In this document: piece by piece, positions 1 through 8,457 of the stretch
How positions within the stretch are numbered: position 1 is the first letter of the stretch
Layout: each line of letters begins with the position of its first letter
From: Rhodospirillaceae bacterium
Lineage (GTDB): Bacteria > Pseudomonadota > Alphaproteobacteria > Rhodospirillales > UBA2165
DNA: 46,776 nucleotides
Reading direction: 5' to 3'
NCBI GenBank assembly: GCA_002687515.1
Contig: NZAK01000056.1
Coordinates: 18,643 to 65,418, forward strand
Translations under genes and position numbers: made by a program
The notes under the pieces: model-generated
Database searches by the model: none
What the model was told of the DNA's origin: nothing
The model's input: only the letters and a program-made list of their open reading frames with translations

Positions 1-206
1 TTGCCGCTGTCGGCGCTGTGGGTGAAGCTGCTGGGCTGTCCCCGGGTGATCACCAGATCGTCGGCATTGACGAAGATATTGGTCGCGAACGCCGAGCCGG
101 TCGCCTTGCGGCAATCGTCGCAATGGCAATTGGCGATGCGCATCGGTTCGGAATCGACTTCATAGCGGATCGCACCGCACAGGCAGCCGCCGGTAAACTG
201 CACCAT
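1..206 (-). CDS. GFA/CENP-V family zinc protein, 3' end cut by window edge
   Basis: The visible 68 residues begin MVQFTGGCLCGAIRYEVD and continue with NCHCDDCRKATGSAF, the CxC and CxxC zinc-binding pattern of the glutathione-dependent formaldehyde-activating (GFA/Mss4-like) family. Members are small cytoplasmic zinc proteins. Most are of unknown substrate, and a few act on formaldehyde-glutathione adducts. The start is supported by AGGAGGATAACC directly upstream of the ATG on the minus strand. The C-terminal half lies outside the window. The gene diverges from the transporter at 339 across a 132-bp gap that contains a small TTTGATCAAA palindrome at 231-240. The family is clear; the substrate is not. 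Confidence 0.88.
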   Translation of the reverse strand, partial: MVQFTGGCLCGAIRYEVDSEPMRIANCHCDDCRKATGSAFATNIFVNADDLVITRGQPSSFTHSADSG

Positions 207-338
207 TTGGTTATCCTCCTGGCTTCTTGGTTTGATCAAAGCTTTCCGTTCATACAGGATAGCACAACATCCATCGAGCCTATTTATGCCGTCCGCGACT
301 GTTCCCATGCCTAAGCGCCACAACCGGAACCCCAGCTG

Positions 339-1703
339 ATGCCTGAACGCATTACGCTTTCGGCATGGATTTACCTGGCCATTGGCGTTATCGCCATTGC
401 CGAGGCATTTATCGCCATTCCCGCATCGGCGCCGGTCTCCTCGCTGCTGATCGCTGTCTATATAGTCCTGCAATTCAAGAACATTCCCCGCCCGCAGCAA
501 ATTGCCGGGCTGGTGTTATTGTCCATCGGCATCACCGGCGCCGCCGTTTCCGGCCAATGGTGGGACGTGTTGGTCCTGGGCATCGCCAAATCCAGCACCT
601 TCCTGCTGCTCTTTTTCGCCATATCGTGGCTGCAATTCCCGGTCGGGCTGAGCCCGGCCATGCGCGCCGCCCGCGGCGCCATCATGAGCCAACCCGACAG
701 CCGCCGGTTCTTGACCCTGTCAGCGGGGGTGCATGTGCTCGGCTCGATCCTTAACGTCGCCGGACTGGGTTTGCTGACGCCGGTGATCGAGCGGCAAACG
801 GACCCGAAATTACGCAAGCGGCTGGCGCTATCGCTGATGCACGGCTTCACAGCCGCCTCCTGCTGGTCGCCGTTTTACATCGGCATGATCGTGGTTCTGG
901 TTGCGGTACCGAGCATCAGCTGGAGCGACATAGCGCCGGTGGGCGGCCTGATCGCGGTGCTTCTGATCGCCGTGTTCTGGCTCTACGACCGGACATTCCT
1001 GGCGGCGTCCGGGAGCATCGCCATCGAGGCGGACGGCGACGCGGCGACGCCCCGGATACTCCTCAGAACCGCCGGGATTCTGATCCTTTTAATCGGATTG
1101 GTGATGCTGCCAATCCAGTTATCGGGCACCACCATCCCGATTGCCCTCGGTATCGTCGGGCCGCCCTTCGCGATGATCTGGATCGCGGCAATCGAACAAA
1201 GCCGTTCGCTGCGGCTCGCCAATACCGCGGCATTCACGCGCAGGGTCGTCGCCCTGTTTCCGACATTGCGCAACGAAGCATTGGTGTTCGCCGCCGCCAA
1301 TGTGTTCGGCGCCGGCGTTGCCAGCATGGTTCCATCCGGCGATCTGTCGGCGGCGCTGGACGCGGCCTTGCCCTGGGCCGACGCCAAGATCGCGGCGCTG
1401 GTGTTCCTGTTTCCGATCTGCGGGCTTTTGGGCATGCATCCGGTGATCGTGGTCATCTTCCTAAGCTCGGTGCTGCCGCCGGAATTAGTCGGGCTGCCCG
1501 ATTGGATCGTCGGGTTGATCTATGTTTGCACCTGGGGCACCTGCACCATGGTCTCGCCCTTTTCCGGAACCACCTTGTTCATGGCAAGGGCGACGGGCGT
1601 CGCGTCCCACGTCATCGGCTGGCGCTGGTCGCCACCTTCGGTTTTCGTTTGCCTGGCCGTAATTACCCTGGTTTTGATCGCCCTCCGGCACGCGGCGCTC
1701 TAA
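339..1703 (+). CDS. multipass inner-membrane transporter-like protein
   Basis: This 454-residue protein is hydrophobic almost throughout, with roughly eleven to twelve membrane segments and a short cytoplasmic connection near residues 205-230. Two loops are rich in small residues and prolines: LMHGFTAASCWSPFYIG near residue 170 and GTCTMVSPFSGTTLFMARA near residue 405. Paired, pseudo-symmetric loops of this kind occur in secondary transporters of the ion-transporter superfamily (ArsB/NhaD/DASS layout). I infer an anion or organic-acid carrier but do not recognise the exact family. The Shine-Dalgarno sequence is weak (GGAACCCC). It is a single-gene unit. A GC-rich inverted repeat, CCGGCGCGGCGCCGG, follows the stop without a T-tract. 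Confidence 0.7.
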   Translation: MPERITLSAWIYLAIGVIAIAEAFIAIPASAPVSSLLIAVYIVLQFKNIPRPQQIAGLVLLSIGITGAAVSGQWWDVLVLGIAKSSTFLLLFFAISWLQFPVGLSPAMRAARGAIMSQPDSRRFLTLSAGVHVLGSILNVAGLGLLTPVIERQTDPKLRKRLALSLMHGFTAASCWSPFYIGMIVVLVAVPSISWSDIAPVGGLIAVLLIAVFWLYDRTFLAASGSIAIEADGDAATPRILLRTAGILILLIGLVMLPIQLSGTTIPIALGIVGPPFAMIWIAAIEQSRSLRLANTAAFTRRVVALFPTLRNEALVFAAANVFGAGVASMVPSGDLSAALDAALPWADAKIAALVFLFPICGLLGMHPVIVVIFLSSVLPPELVGLPDWIVGLIYVCTWGTCTMVSPFSGTTLFMARATGVASHVIGWRWSPPSVFVCLAVITLVLIALRHAAL

Positions 1704-1880
1704 CGGCTGTATCCGGCGCGGCGCCGGGCTTATCGTCGACCGCCTCGGCGATATCCTTCTAAAAGCCATCAAGGCATTTTGTAACATACTTTAATATCGC
1801 TGAAACCAACGGTTCGTCACCGGTTTACATCGAAGCCCCATATTCGCATCAACGGAATTGAAACTGATGATGACGAAGTA

Positions 1881-2678
1881 ATGAAAACAAACATCCGAAG
1901 CCGGACCGCAAAATCGGTCCTATTGATGACAACCATAGGTCTCGTCGCGGCGCTGATCCTGATGCCCGGACCGAGCCATGCGGCACCAGAAGAAATTGCG
2001 AAATGCGACGCCCCGCCGCGGGTCGGCTGGTGGATAAGTTCACACCGGGGCATCGAACGCATGGTCGCGAAACGCTATGACGGCGACTGGAAAAACTATA
2101 TCAAACGCTGGCGCCAATACGCCGCGGACATGCGGGATGCATACAATAACGGTCAGGCCGCGGTCGTCCGCTCACACGGCGTTCGTATCGAGGGTGAAGA
2201 CCTAATCGCCTATATAGCCAAGATAGAGCAACGGGTGGACGTGCTTGAATGCCTTCGCGATATTCAAGCGGCCTACGGCCATTCCGAAATCAGCAACCTC
2301 GAGACCGCCGCCGCCGGCAATCGGAAAACACCGCAGACGGAGCCCGCATTCGGCAAATCCAGCGCTGCCAAACGGATGACCGTCAGCCAAGCCGTCAGGG
2401 AACATCTTGACGTTGAGGTATCGGCCCGTTGCGAAAAAAACACCGTCGTCTTTCAAGTTACCAATCTAGGCGAGCAATGGCCCCGGCTTGGCGAGATCAA
2501 TGTTTATCGCGTCAGCCAGCGCGCCCTGGTTTCCAAACGGCGCATCCGCCTGGCAAATTCCCAGCAGGCGACGTTCCTGGTTCGCGACGCTGGCAATGAT
2601 GCCGGGGGATTCGGTATTTGGCTGGCGCCATCATGGTTCGATCGCGGTTTTCGCTACGATGCGACCATACGCTGTTAG
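1881..2678 (+). CDS. hypothetical exported protein
   Basis: This 265-residue protein opens with a signal peptide: basic MKTNIRSRTAKS, a hydrophobic stretch around residues 13-30, and a likely cut after PSHA (about residue 35). The mature part has one Cys soon after the cut (KCDAPP), a W-rich, basic segment (WKNYIKRWRQYAADMR) that looks helical, and a predicted beta-rich C-terminal half with two further Cys (SARCEKN and the terminal TIRC). I recognise no named domain; periplasmic location is inferred. The upstream 177 bp (1704-1880) is AT-richer and probably holds the promoter, but no clear -35/-10 pair stands out. It is convergent with the lipoprotein gene at 2700. Confidence 0.7.
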   Translation: MKTNIRSRTAKSVLLMTTIGLVAALILMPGPSHAAPEEIAKCDAPPRVGWWISSHRGIERMVAKRYDGDWKNYIKRWRQYAADMRDAYNNGQAAVVRSHGVRIEGEDLIAYIAKIEQRVDVLECLRDIQAAYGHSEISNLETAAAGNRKTPQTEPAFGKSSAAKRMTVSQAVREHLDVEVSARCEKNTVVFQVTNLGEQWPRLGEINVYRVSQRALVSKRRIRLANSQQATFLVRDAGNDAGGFGIWLAPSWFDRGFRYDATIRC

Positions 2679-2699
2679 GATGGAATAACTGAAACGCGG

Positions 2700-2939
2700 C
2701 TATTCGCAGCGGTAGACGAGATTACCGTCCTTGTCGTGGCCATACCAGATCGCGTCCTGCTCGTTATCGGCGCAATGCTCGGCCGCCTGGCGGGCTGTAT
2801 CGACATTGCGGTTCGCCTCATCATATTCGATGGCGATTCGGATTTCCCTGTCCGAACTTTGCGTCACCTCACCTTTTTCGTAACTGGAACAAGCGCCGAG
2901 CGCGACCGCGACAAACGCAAATATCAAAACGGATTTCAT
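2700..2939 (-). CDS. small lipoprotein
   Basis: The product has 79 residues, starting MKSVLIFAFVAVALGACSSYEKG. LGAC is a lipobox, so lipidation is expected at Cys17, and Ser at +2 suggests outer-membrane sorting. The mature 60-residue part is acidic, carries two more Cys (HCADNE and the terminal YRCE) that could form a disulfide, and has a short aromatic motif IWYGHDKDGNLVYRC. The start has GGTGGGG about 5 bases upstream. It is convergent with the exported protein at 1881 and lies upstream of, and on the same strand as, the DUF2336 gene, 90 bp away. Function unknown. Confidence 0.72.
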   Translation of the reverse strand: MKSVLIFAFVAVALGACSSYEKGEVTQSSDREIRIAIEYDEANRNVDTARQAAEHCADNEQDAIWYGHDKDGNLVYRCE

Positions 2940-3029
2940 CGAACCCCACCTATCAAATTGAGTGGCGAGGATACCCGAATTTATTTAGCGCATTGTTAAT
3001 GGATCGGAGGAAACGAGCGCGGGAGGGTT

Positions 3030-4142
3030 CTAATTGGCGCCGAATTCGATATCACGAAGCGCCGCCAGATAATTTGAATCCCGTTGCCAGCGGTGGGTCA
3101 CCTTCTGCGCGTTCTCGACCGAAAGCGATCCATAAAACTTGAGCGAATCCCAAATTTCCTTGCTGAAATCCTTGGTCGCTTCCGGATTGGCCCGGCGGCT
3201 GTAGGCAAAAATTGTCGAGAAACCGGACTTGTCGATACCGATCGCTTTGCAGGCTATGGCAAGACCTTCTCCGCCCGGTTCGAACAATAGCCGCTTGACC
3301 AGGTTCTCGCGGAGTTTTGTCATTTTTTTGAACATGGAAATGAACAACCCGACCTCGCCGTCGCGTAGCGCATCAATGAGCAGTTCGTCATTGGCGACAC
3401 CTTCTTCGACAAGACTGTCGGCCAGCGCGTCGGACTTGGCCGACGAAGCCGACCTGCGAATCGGATGTACAAATATCTCCACCGCTGCCGATTCAAGCAA
3501 ATCATCGACCGTATCGTCGTCCATCTCGAAGCGGCTGGACAGATGCTGGCGCAAGGCGGCCGATACCCACAAATACATGCGTTCTGCCAATTCCGAACCT
3601 AAATCTTCGCGGCGGACAATAGGTTCACGGAAAGTGTCGACGCGCTTGGCCTCGTCGACAAGATATTCCATGGTCCGCTTTGAAATGTTGGCGTTGGCGT
3701 TTTCAAGCAGCTGTTTGACCACATCTTTATGCCCGGCTTCGACAACCGCCGCAGAAACTTCCTCACTAACGGATTCGCGAATAACAATCGCCAATTGATG
3801 TTCCATCGTCCGGTGCCGGATGATCTCGATGAGAGCATCGTCTTTGAGAACGCCCGATTTGCTTAGGATGGGAAAGGCTATTTCGATTTCATCGTTGGCC
3901 AAAAAATTGGCAAGATCCTCGGGCAACTCTTTCCAGCCGGCCAATTGTTCGCTGACCGTCTTGCGCACCGCGATCTCGAAATCATGCACGAGATGGCGCA
4001 ATATCTCCAACGACAAGGTGCGTTCGCGTTCGGTCAACTCATCCCCGCTTTCGACAAAGATATCGGTGATCGCCCGGGCCAGGGATTCACGCCCCTTCTC
4101 GGACTTGTCGCGGGCCAGATTCAGGAGTTCGGCGGTACTCAT
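3030..4142 (-). CDS. DUF2336 family protein
   Basis: The 370-residue protein is all-helical in appearance and begins MSTAELLNLARDKSEKGRE, typical of alphaproteobacterial DUF2336 proteins. It contains repeated HEAT-like helical pairs (EILRHLVHDFEIAVRKTVSE; ALIEIIRHRTMEHQLAIVIR), which suggests a protein-interaction scaffold. There is no signal peptide or membrane segment, so it is cytoplasmic. Family members are often found near signalling genes, and their biochemical role is not established. The gene lies 146 bp downstream of the cyclase gene on the same strand. Its ATG overlaps the stop of a 12-codon upstream frame (ATGA), and it has no good Shine-Dalgarno sequence of its own, so translational coupling is likely. 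Confidence 0.82.
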   Translation of the reverse strand: MSTAELLNLARDKSEKGRESLARAITDIFVESGDELTERERTLSLEILRHLVHDFEIAVRKTVSEQLAGWKELPEDLANFLANDEIEIAFPILSKSGVLKDDALIEIIRHRTMEHQLAIVIRESVSEEVSAAVVEAGHKDVVKQLLENANANISKRTMEYLVDEAKRVDTFREPIVRREDLGSELAERMYLWVSAALRQHLSSRFEMDDDTVDDLLESAAVEIFVHPIRRSASSAKSDALADSLVEEGVANDELLIDALRDGEVGLFISMFKKMTKLRENLVKRLLFEPGGEGLAIACKAIGIDKSGFSTIFAYSRRANPEATKDFSKEIWDSLKFYGSLSVENAQKVTHRWQRDSNYLAALRDIEFGAN

Positions 4143-4177
4143 GCGCGCCGTTTCAACTTGTCATTGTCGCTGTTCAT
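4139..4177 (-). CDS. 12-residue upstream open frame coupled to the DUF2336 start
   Basis: On the minus strand, GAGGGAAGATA is followed by ATG and the frame MNSDNDKLKRRA, whose TGA overlaps the DUF2336 ATG as ATGA. The upstream frame has the strong ribosome-binding site, while the DUF2336 start has none nearby. This fits a leader that feeds ribosomes to the DUF2336 start by reinitiation. An alternative is that a frameshift has cut off the true N-terminus of the DUF2336 protein. No homology is claimed for the peptide. Confidence 0.4.
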   Translation of the reverse strand: MNSDNDKLKRRA

Positions 4178-4288
4178 TATCTTCCCTCAGAGCGTTTTCG
4201 ATCGCTTTGTAGAAATCCGTGGCCAACAGATATGAATATCAAATCAAAATTTAGAAACAGTCAATTTATTTACCTACATTTGTTGTTA

Positions 4289-7200
4289 CTATTTCGGTGC
4301 GCGCTCACGCGCGGCGAGGATAATCCGGTCCATCCATGGCAACGGTTCGTCGCGCGTATAATCCTCGGCGGCTTTTGCAAATTTCTCCAATTGCTCCCAA
4401 TTCCCGGCTTCGGCGGCAGCGTCCAGGGCATCCCGGTAGAACCAAAGATAATTGTGACTAACACAGTCCTGCTTCAGAGCCTCCCTGCCTTCGTCCAGGG
4501 CCGCGTCTCTTATCTGGGGTTTATCGGTTACCACCGCAAGGGCTCCCAGCGCCATTGGACCGGCAAAATTAAATCCGGTTTCACGGCAGGTCTGGACCGC
4601 TTCCTCGGCAATCTCAACCGCCCTTGCCCGGTCCCCTTCGAGTAACGCCACCTTCGCCAATATGACCTGATTGATAGGTTCGAACCGGCGCGCGCCCAGT
4701 TGCCGGGCGAGGCCCAAGGCGCGTTCACATTGTTCCTTGGCGCCGGCGTGATCATGACTGTCGAATAGCAATTTTCCCGCGCAACTGCCGCGCGCCACCA
4801 TCTCGGCACGCCGGTTTCCGGAATTCTCGGCACGCTCGGCGGCCACCAGGCAATCGTTTAATCCCTCTTTGATCCGATCCATGTAAAGAGCGGTATGTCC
4901 GCGCATGGACAAATTTACCGCTTCGATATTCGCCAATTCGTTTTCCCGGATTATTGAAACACATTCATCGAACATTTTATTGGCGGTAATCATCTGGCCG
5001 CGCAAATAATAGGCATCGCCAAGCCCCGAGAGGGCGCGCGCCTCCTTTTCCGGTGAATTCGCCTGATGCGCCAATTCACGGGCCCGCTGATGCTGCTCAA
5101 GACAACCTTCGATGTTGCCCATGGGAAAATAAATATTTCCACGGTAATAATGGATCAGCGACAGTTCTTCGATCTGTTCATGCGCCTCGGCCACTTTTTG
5201 AGCGCGATCCAGGTTCTTCAACGCCTCGTCATATCGGTCGAGAATCCGCAGGCCGGACACCAAATCAATGAGCATCGCGACTTCATCGGCGGCGCGCTCG
5301 GCGCTTGCCTCGACGGTATCGAGAACCTCCAAGCCCTTGGCCAGGTAATTGACCGCTTCGGCGCTGGCCCAGCTTTTGAGGGCGCGCGCCGCCGCCTCGC
5401 GCCAATAGGGAATTGCGAGGCCGGCGATGCCGGCTTCGGTGAAATGATGGCCCATGATCTCGGGCTCTGCCGCGGCCTTCGCCGGAAATTCTTTTTCCAG
5501 CGCACCGGCGACCTCCTTGTGGAAGCGCTGCCGGGTGCTTTTCAATAGCGATTCATAAGCGACCTCCTGGACCATCGCATGCTTGAATTCATATCTTGCC
5601 GCCGGCGGCAGGCTGCGTTGATAGATCAGCTCCACGTCAACCAATGTGGCAAGCGCGTCGCGCAATTCATCGGCCGGCATAGATGCAATGGCGGCCAGCA
5701 ATTCCTCGTCGAATGAGCGCCCGATCACGGCAGCCATTTGCGCCACTTCCTTGACCGGCGACAAGCGGTCAAGCCTGGCCATCAGCGAATCCTGAAGCGA
5801 TTCAGGGATCGCCAATGCCGGCAGCGGGCCGTCTAATTTGAAGCCATCCCCTTCTTCGATAACAAGACCCGATTCGATCACGGTTTTGGTCAATTCCTCT
5901 ACGAACAGCGGCACCCCGTCGGTTTTGCTGATGATTTGATCCATAACTTCGGCGGGAAGCGTTTTACCGCCGGTGACCTTGGCGATCATATCGGCACTGT
6001 CGGTGCGCCCGAGCCGGTTCAAGGCCAAGGTCGTGAGGTGCGGCTGGCCGGACCAGGGCAGCCGGTAGTCCGGGCGCGTCGCCATCAGCAGGAACAGGCG
6101 CAGCGCGCGGGCCCGGTCGATCAGGATGCCCAGGAATTCCTCGGTGCTGGGATCGATCCAATGAATATCTTCGGCGATCATCAGCAGCGGGCGCCGTTCG
6201 GTTTGCGCCAGCAGCATCGTCAATAATGCTTCGAAAACGCTGCGTTTAAGCTCCTCGGGGCTGCCCTCTGGCGCGGCATGGCGCGGGTCCACCGGTTCGA
6301 ACAATAAAGGCCCCAAAAAAGGCGTGATTTGCTCGGGATTTAATCCGAGATCATCGATGAAATTATCCAACTTAGCGGCGCGCGTCTCGGCGTCATCGTC
6401 GTTATCGTATCCAAGCACCCGTTCGAGGCAGGAAACAACCGGGTGGAGCGAACTATTGGCATGGAATGGAGAGCAGGCGAGATAAATATAACCGTGATCG
6501 TCGGCGCGCAAATCTTGCCTGAAACCCTCTATGATGCGCGATTTACCGACGCCGGCTTCACCCGACATGACGACGATTTGGCCCTCGCCGGCGACCGATT
6601 GCCGCCAGCGGTTTCGCAAAAGAGCAATCTCCTCTGAGCGGCCCACCAGCGGCGTAAGTCGTTGACCGGACGCGGCCTCGAACCTTGTCGCGGCAACGCT
6701 TTCGCCGGTGACACGCCAGGCCTGCTGTGCCTCGGCTATGCCCTTGAGCTCACGCCGGCCCAAATCCTCGAATTCGAAGAAGCCGGCGCAAAGTCTCTGC
6801 GTCGCGTCGCTGATGACCAGGCCATTGGGCGGCGCCAGGGATTGCAGCCTGGCGGCCAGATTGGGGGTAACGCCAAGCACGGCATGTTCCTCGGATGCCC
6901 CCTCGCCGATAATATCGCCGGCGACAACGCTTCCGGTGGCGATGCCGACCCTAACCTGGAGTTCCAATCCCGGCCTTGGCTCCAGGCCGGTGACGCCGGT
7001 AACGATGTTGAGCCCGGCGCGGACCGACCTTTCCGGATCGTCCTCGTGCGCTGTCGGATATCCGAAATAAACCAGAATACCATCGCCCATATAGCGCGCG
7101 ATATAACCGCCATAGGTTTTAATTTCCCGGGCGCAAAGCTCTTGGAACACCCCAATGACATCCTTCAAATCCTCGGGATCAAGCTGTTCTGAAAGCGCGG

Positions 7201-7471
7201 TCGAGCCGGCCAGGTCGCAGAACATCACGGTAAGGTGCCGGCGCTCGGCTTCCTGCTCGGGCGCCGCTGGCGGCGCGTCGCTGGTGACCGTTTCCATTGC
7301 CGGCGCTTTCACCGAGCCGGCATTTAGCGGTGTCCCGCATTGACCGCAGAATTTATTGCCGTCCGGATTTTCGGCGCCGCATTGGGGACAGCCTTCCGGC
7401 AACTTTGTGCCGCAATTGCCGCAAAACTTATTTGCCGCCGGATTGTCTGACTGGCATTTCGAACATTTCAT
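4289..7471 (-). CDS. zinc-ribbon / class III adenylate cyclase / AAA ATPase / TPR signalling protein
   Basis: The product is about 1060 residues. Residues 1-45 hold two double zinc ribbons (KCSKCQ...KFCGNCG and GCPQCG...KFCGQCG). A class III nucleotide cyclase domain spans about 75-255, with metal-binding Asp in VMFCDLAGST and in YMGDGILVYFG and a conserved NLAARLQ helix. An AAA/STAND-type ATPase follows, with Walker A GEAGVGKS near 305 and Walker B LLMIAEDIHWID near 435. The last third is TPR-like (for example LSGLGDAYYLRGQ, LSLIHYYRGNIYF). It is predicted to be a cytoplasmic signal integrator making cAMP or a related nucleotide. An in-frame ATG at 7492 would add seven residues; I prefer 7471 because family members start directly at the zinc ribbon, but neither start has a strong ribosome site. 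A cyclic-nucleotide-binding protein is encoded at 27236. Confidence 0.9.
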   Translation of the reverse strand: MKCSKCQSDNPAANKFCGNCGTKLPEGCPQCGAENPDGNKFCGQCGTPLNAGSVKAPAMETVTSDAPPAAPEQEAERRHLTVMFCDLAGSTALSEQLDPEDLKDVIGVFQELCAREIKTYGGYIARYMGDGILVYFGYPTAHEDDPERSVRAGLNIVTGVTGLEPRPGLELQVRVGIATGSVVAGDIIGEGASEEHAVLGVTPNLAARLQSLAPPNGLVISDATQRLCAGFFEFEDLGRRELKGIAEAQQAWRVTGESVAATRFEAASGQRLTPLVGRSEEIALLRNRWRQSVAGEGQIVVMSGEAGVGKSRIIEGFRQDLRADDHGYIYLACSPFHANSSLHPVVSCLERVLGYDNDDDAETRAAKLDNFIDDLGLNPEQITPFLGPLLFEPVDPRHAAPEGSPEELKRSVFEALLTMLLAQTERRPLLMIAEDIHWIDPSTEEFLGILIDRARALRLFLLMATRPDYRLPWSGQPHLTTLALNRLGRTDSADMIAKVTGGKTLPAEVMDQIISKTDGVPLFVEELTKTVIESGLVIEEGDGFKLDGPLPALAIPESLQDSLMARLDRLSPVKEVAQMAAVIGRSFDEELLAAIASMPADELRDALATLVDVELIYQRSLPPAARYEFKHAMVQEVAYESLLKSTRQRFHKEVAGALEKEFPAKAAAEPEIMGHHFTEAGIAGLAIPYWREAAARALKSWASAEAVNYLAKGLEVLDTVEASAERAADEVAMLIDLVSGLRILDRYDEALKNLDRAQKVAEAHEQIEELSLIHYYRGNIYFPMGNIEGCLEQHQRARELAHQANSPEKEARALSGLGDAYYLRGQMITANKMFDECVSIIRENELANIEAVNLSMRGHTALYMDRIKEGLNDCLVAAERAENSGNRRAEMVARGSCAGKLLFDSHDHAGAKEQCERALGLARQLGARRFEPINQVILAKVALLEGDRARAVEIAEEAVQTCRETGFNFAGPMALGALAVVTDKPQIRDAALDEGREALKQDCVSHNYLWFYRDALDAAAEAGNWEQLEKFAKAAEDYTRDEPLPWMDRIILAARERAPK

Positions 7472-7516
7472 CGCGAAATCACTTCTTACCATGCACCCGA
7501 TATATTAGACGAAGTT

Positions 7517-7544
7517 GCGCCGTGGCGGCGCGTATTTTTATTTT
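7517..7544 (+). terminator. terminator-like hairpin reading on the plus strand
   Basis: GCGCCG-TGG-CGGCGC forms a perfect 6-bp GC stem with a 3-base loop, followed on the plus strand by GTATTTTTATTTT. This is the shape of a Rho-independent terminator, but no plus-strand gene lies upstream. The flanking SDR and cyclase genes are both on the minus strand, where the sequence after the stem is not T-rich. Confidence 0.4.
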
Positions 7545-7553
7545 CACCCAGCC

Positions 7554-8339
7554 TCATATTCCCTTGGTGGCGCCGCCGTCGACACGTATGACGCTTCCGG
7601 TAACGTAGCTGGCGGGCGCGCTTAAGAGGAAGGCCGCGACCTCGGCGAATTCTTCGGGCGCGCCGAAACGCCCGGCGGGAATGTTCTTGATCGAGGCGGC
7701 GCGCGCCTCGGCTTCCGAAATCCCCAGCCTTTGCGCATTGTTGGCGTCAATGACGGCCATGCGATCGGTGGCGATCCTGCCCGGCAGGATGACATTGACG
7801 GTAACGCCGTCAGCGGCCACCTCATTGGATAGCGACTTGGAAAATCCGATAACCGAAGAGCGCAGCGAATTGGATACCGCCAGGTTCGGGATCGGCTGCT
7901 GCACGCCCGATGAAGCGATGGTCAGGATCCGTCCCCAGCCGCGTTCGCGCATGATCGCGACCGAAGTTTCGCTGATCCGGACAGTGCTTAGAAACAGGCT
8001 TTGAAAAGACCGTTGCCATACGTCCAGCGGGACGCCGATGGCGCCGCTCGGAGGCGGACCGCCGGAATTGTTGAGCAGGATATCGGGCCGGATTTCGGAT
8101 ACCAGGTCGCCGCACAGGGTTTCCACCGCCTTGGCGTCGGTTAGGTCCACCGCGTAGGGTTCGGCCGAGACGCCGTGCGTCGCCGCCAGCTCCCGCGTCA
8201 GCTCAGACAGCGATTTTTCGTTGCGCGCGCCGACAACCAGATCGCATCCTTCGCGCGCCAGTGCCCGCGCGATGGCGGCGCCCAAGCCTTGCGATGCGCC
8301 CAGCACCAGCGCTTTCTTTCCCTCGATCCCTAAATCCAT
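7554..8339 (-). CDS. short-chain dehydrogenase/reductase with a degenerate active site
   Basis: The 261-residue protein has a Rossmann fold beginning MDLGIEGKKALVLGASQGLG (cofactor loop GASQGLG) and NNSGG in place of NNAG. The first catalytic Ser is present (IASSGVQQP). Where classical SDRs carry YSASK this protein reads VSNSL, so both the Tyr and Lys of YxxxK are missing. The C-terminus is normal (VTGSVIRVDGGATKGI). It resembles the BKR-like SDR subgroup known to lack a perfect catalytic tetrad, so function is uncertain: it may be an unusual reductase or non-catalytic. The start at 8339 is chosen over 8381 because AGAGGGAC lies just upstream. It diverges from the gamma-glutamyltransferase gene across 118 bp containing the small inverted repeat TGCGTGACGCA (8370-8380). 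Confidence 0.85.
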   Translation of the reverse strand: MDLGIEGKKALVLGASQGLGAAIARALAREGCDLVVGARNEKSLSELTRELAATHGVSAEPYAVDLTDAKAVETLCGDLVSEIRPDILLNNSGGPPPSGAIGVPLDVWQRSFQSLFLSTVRISETSVAIMRERGWGRILTIASSGVQQPIPNLAVSNSLRSSVIGFSKSLSNEVAADGVTVNVILPGRIATDRMAVIDANNAQRLGISEAEARAASIKNIPAGRFGAPEEFAEVAAFLLSAPASYVTGSVIRVDGGATKGI

Positions 8340-8457
8340 TGCACCGTCCCTCTTAATATGGCGCGCCAATGCGTGACGCACCTAACCTGCCTCTGTATAA
8401 AATTCATGCACCGGCTACACAAAAACAATTTCACGACCCGGTGAAAGAGGATAACCC

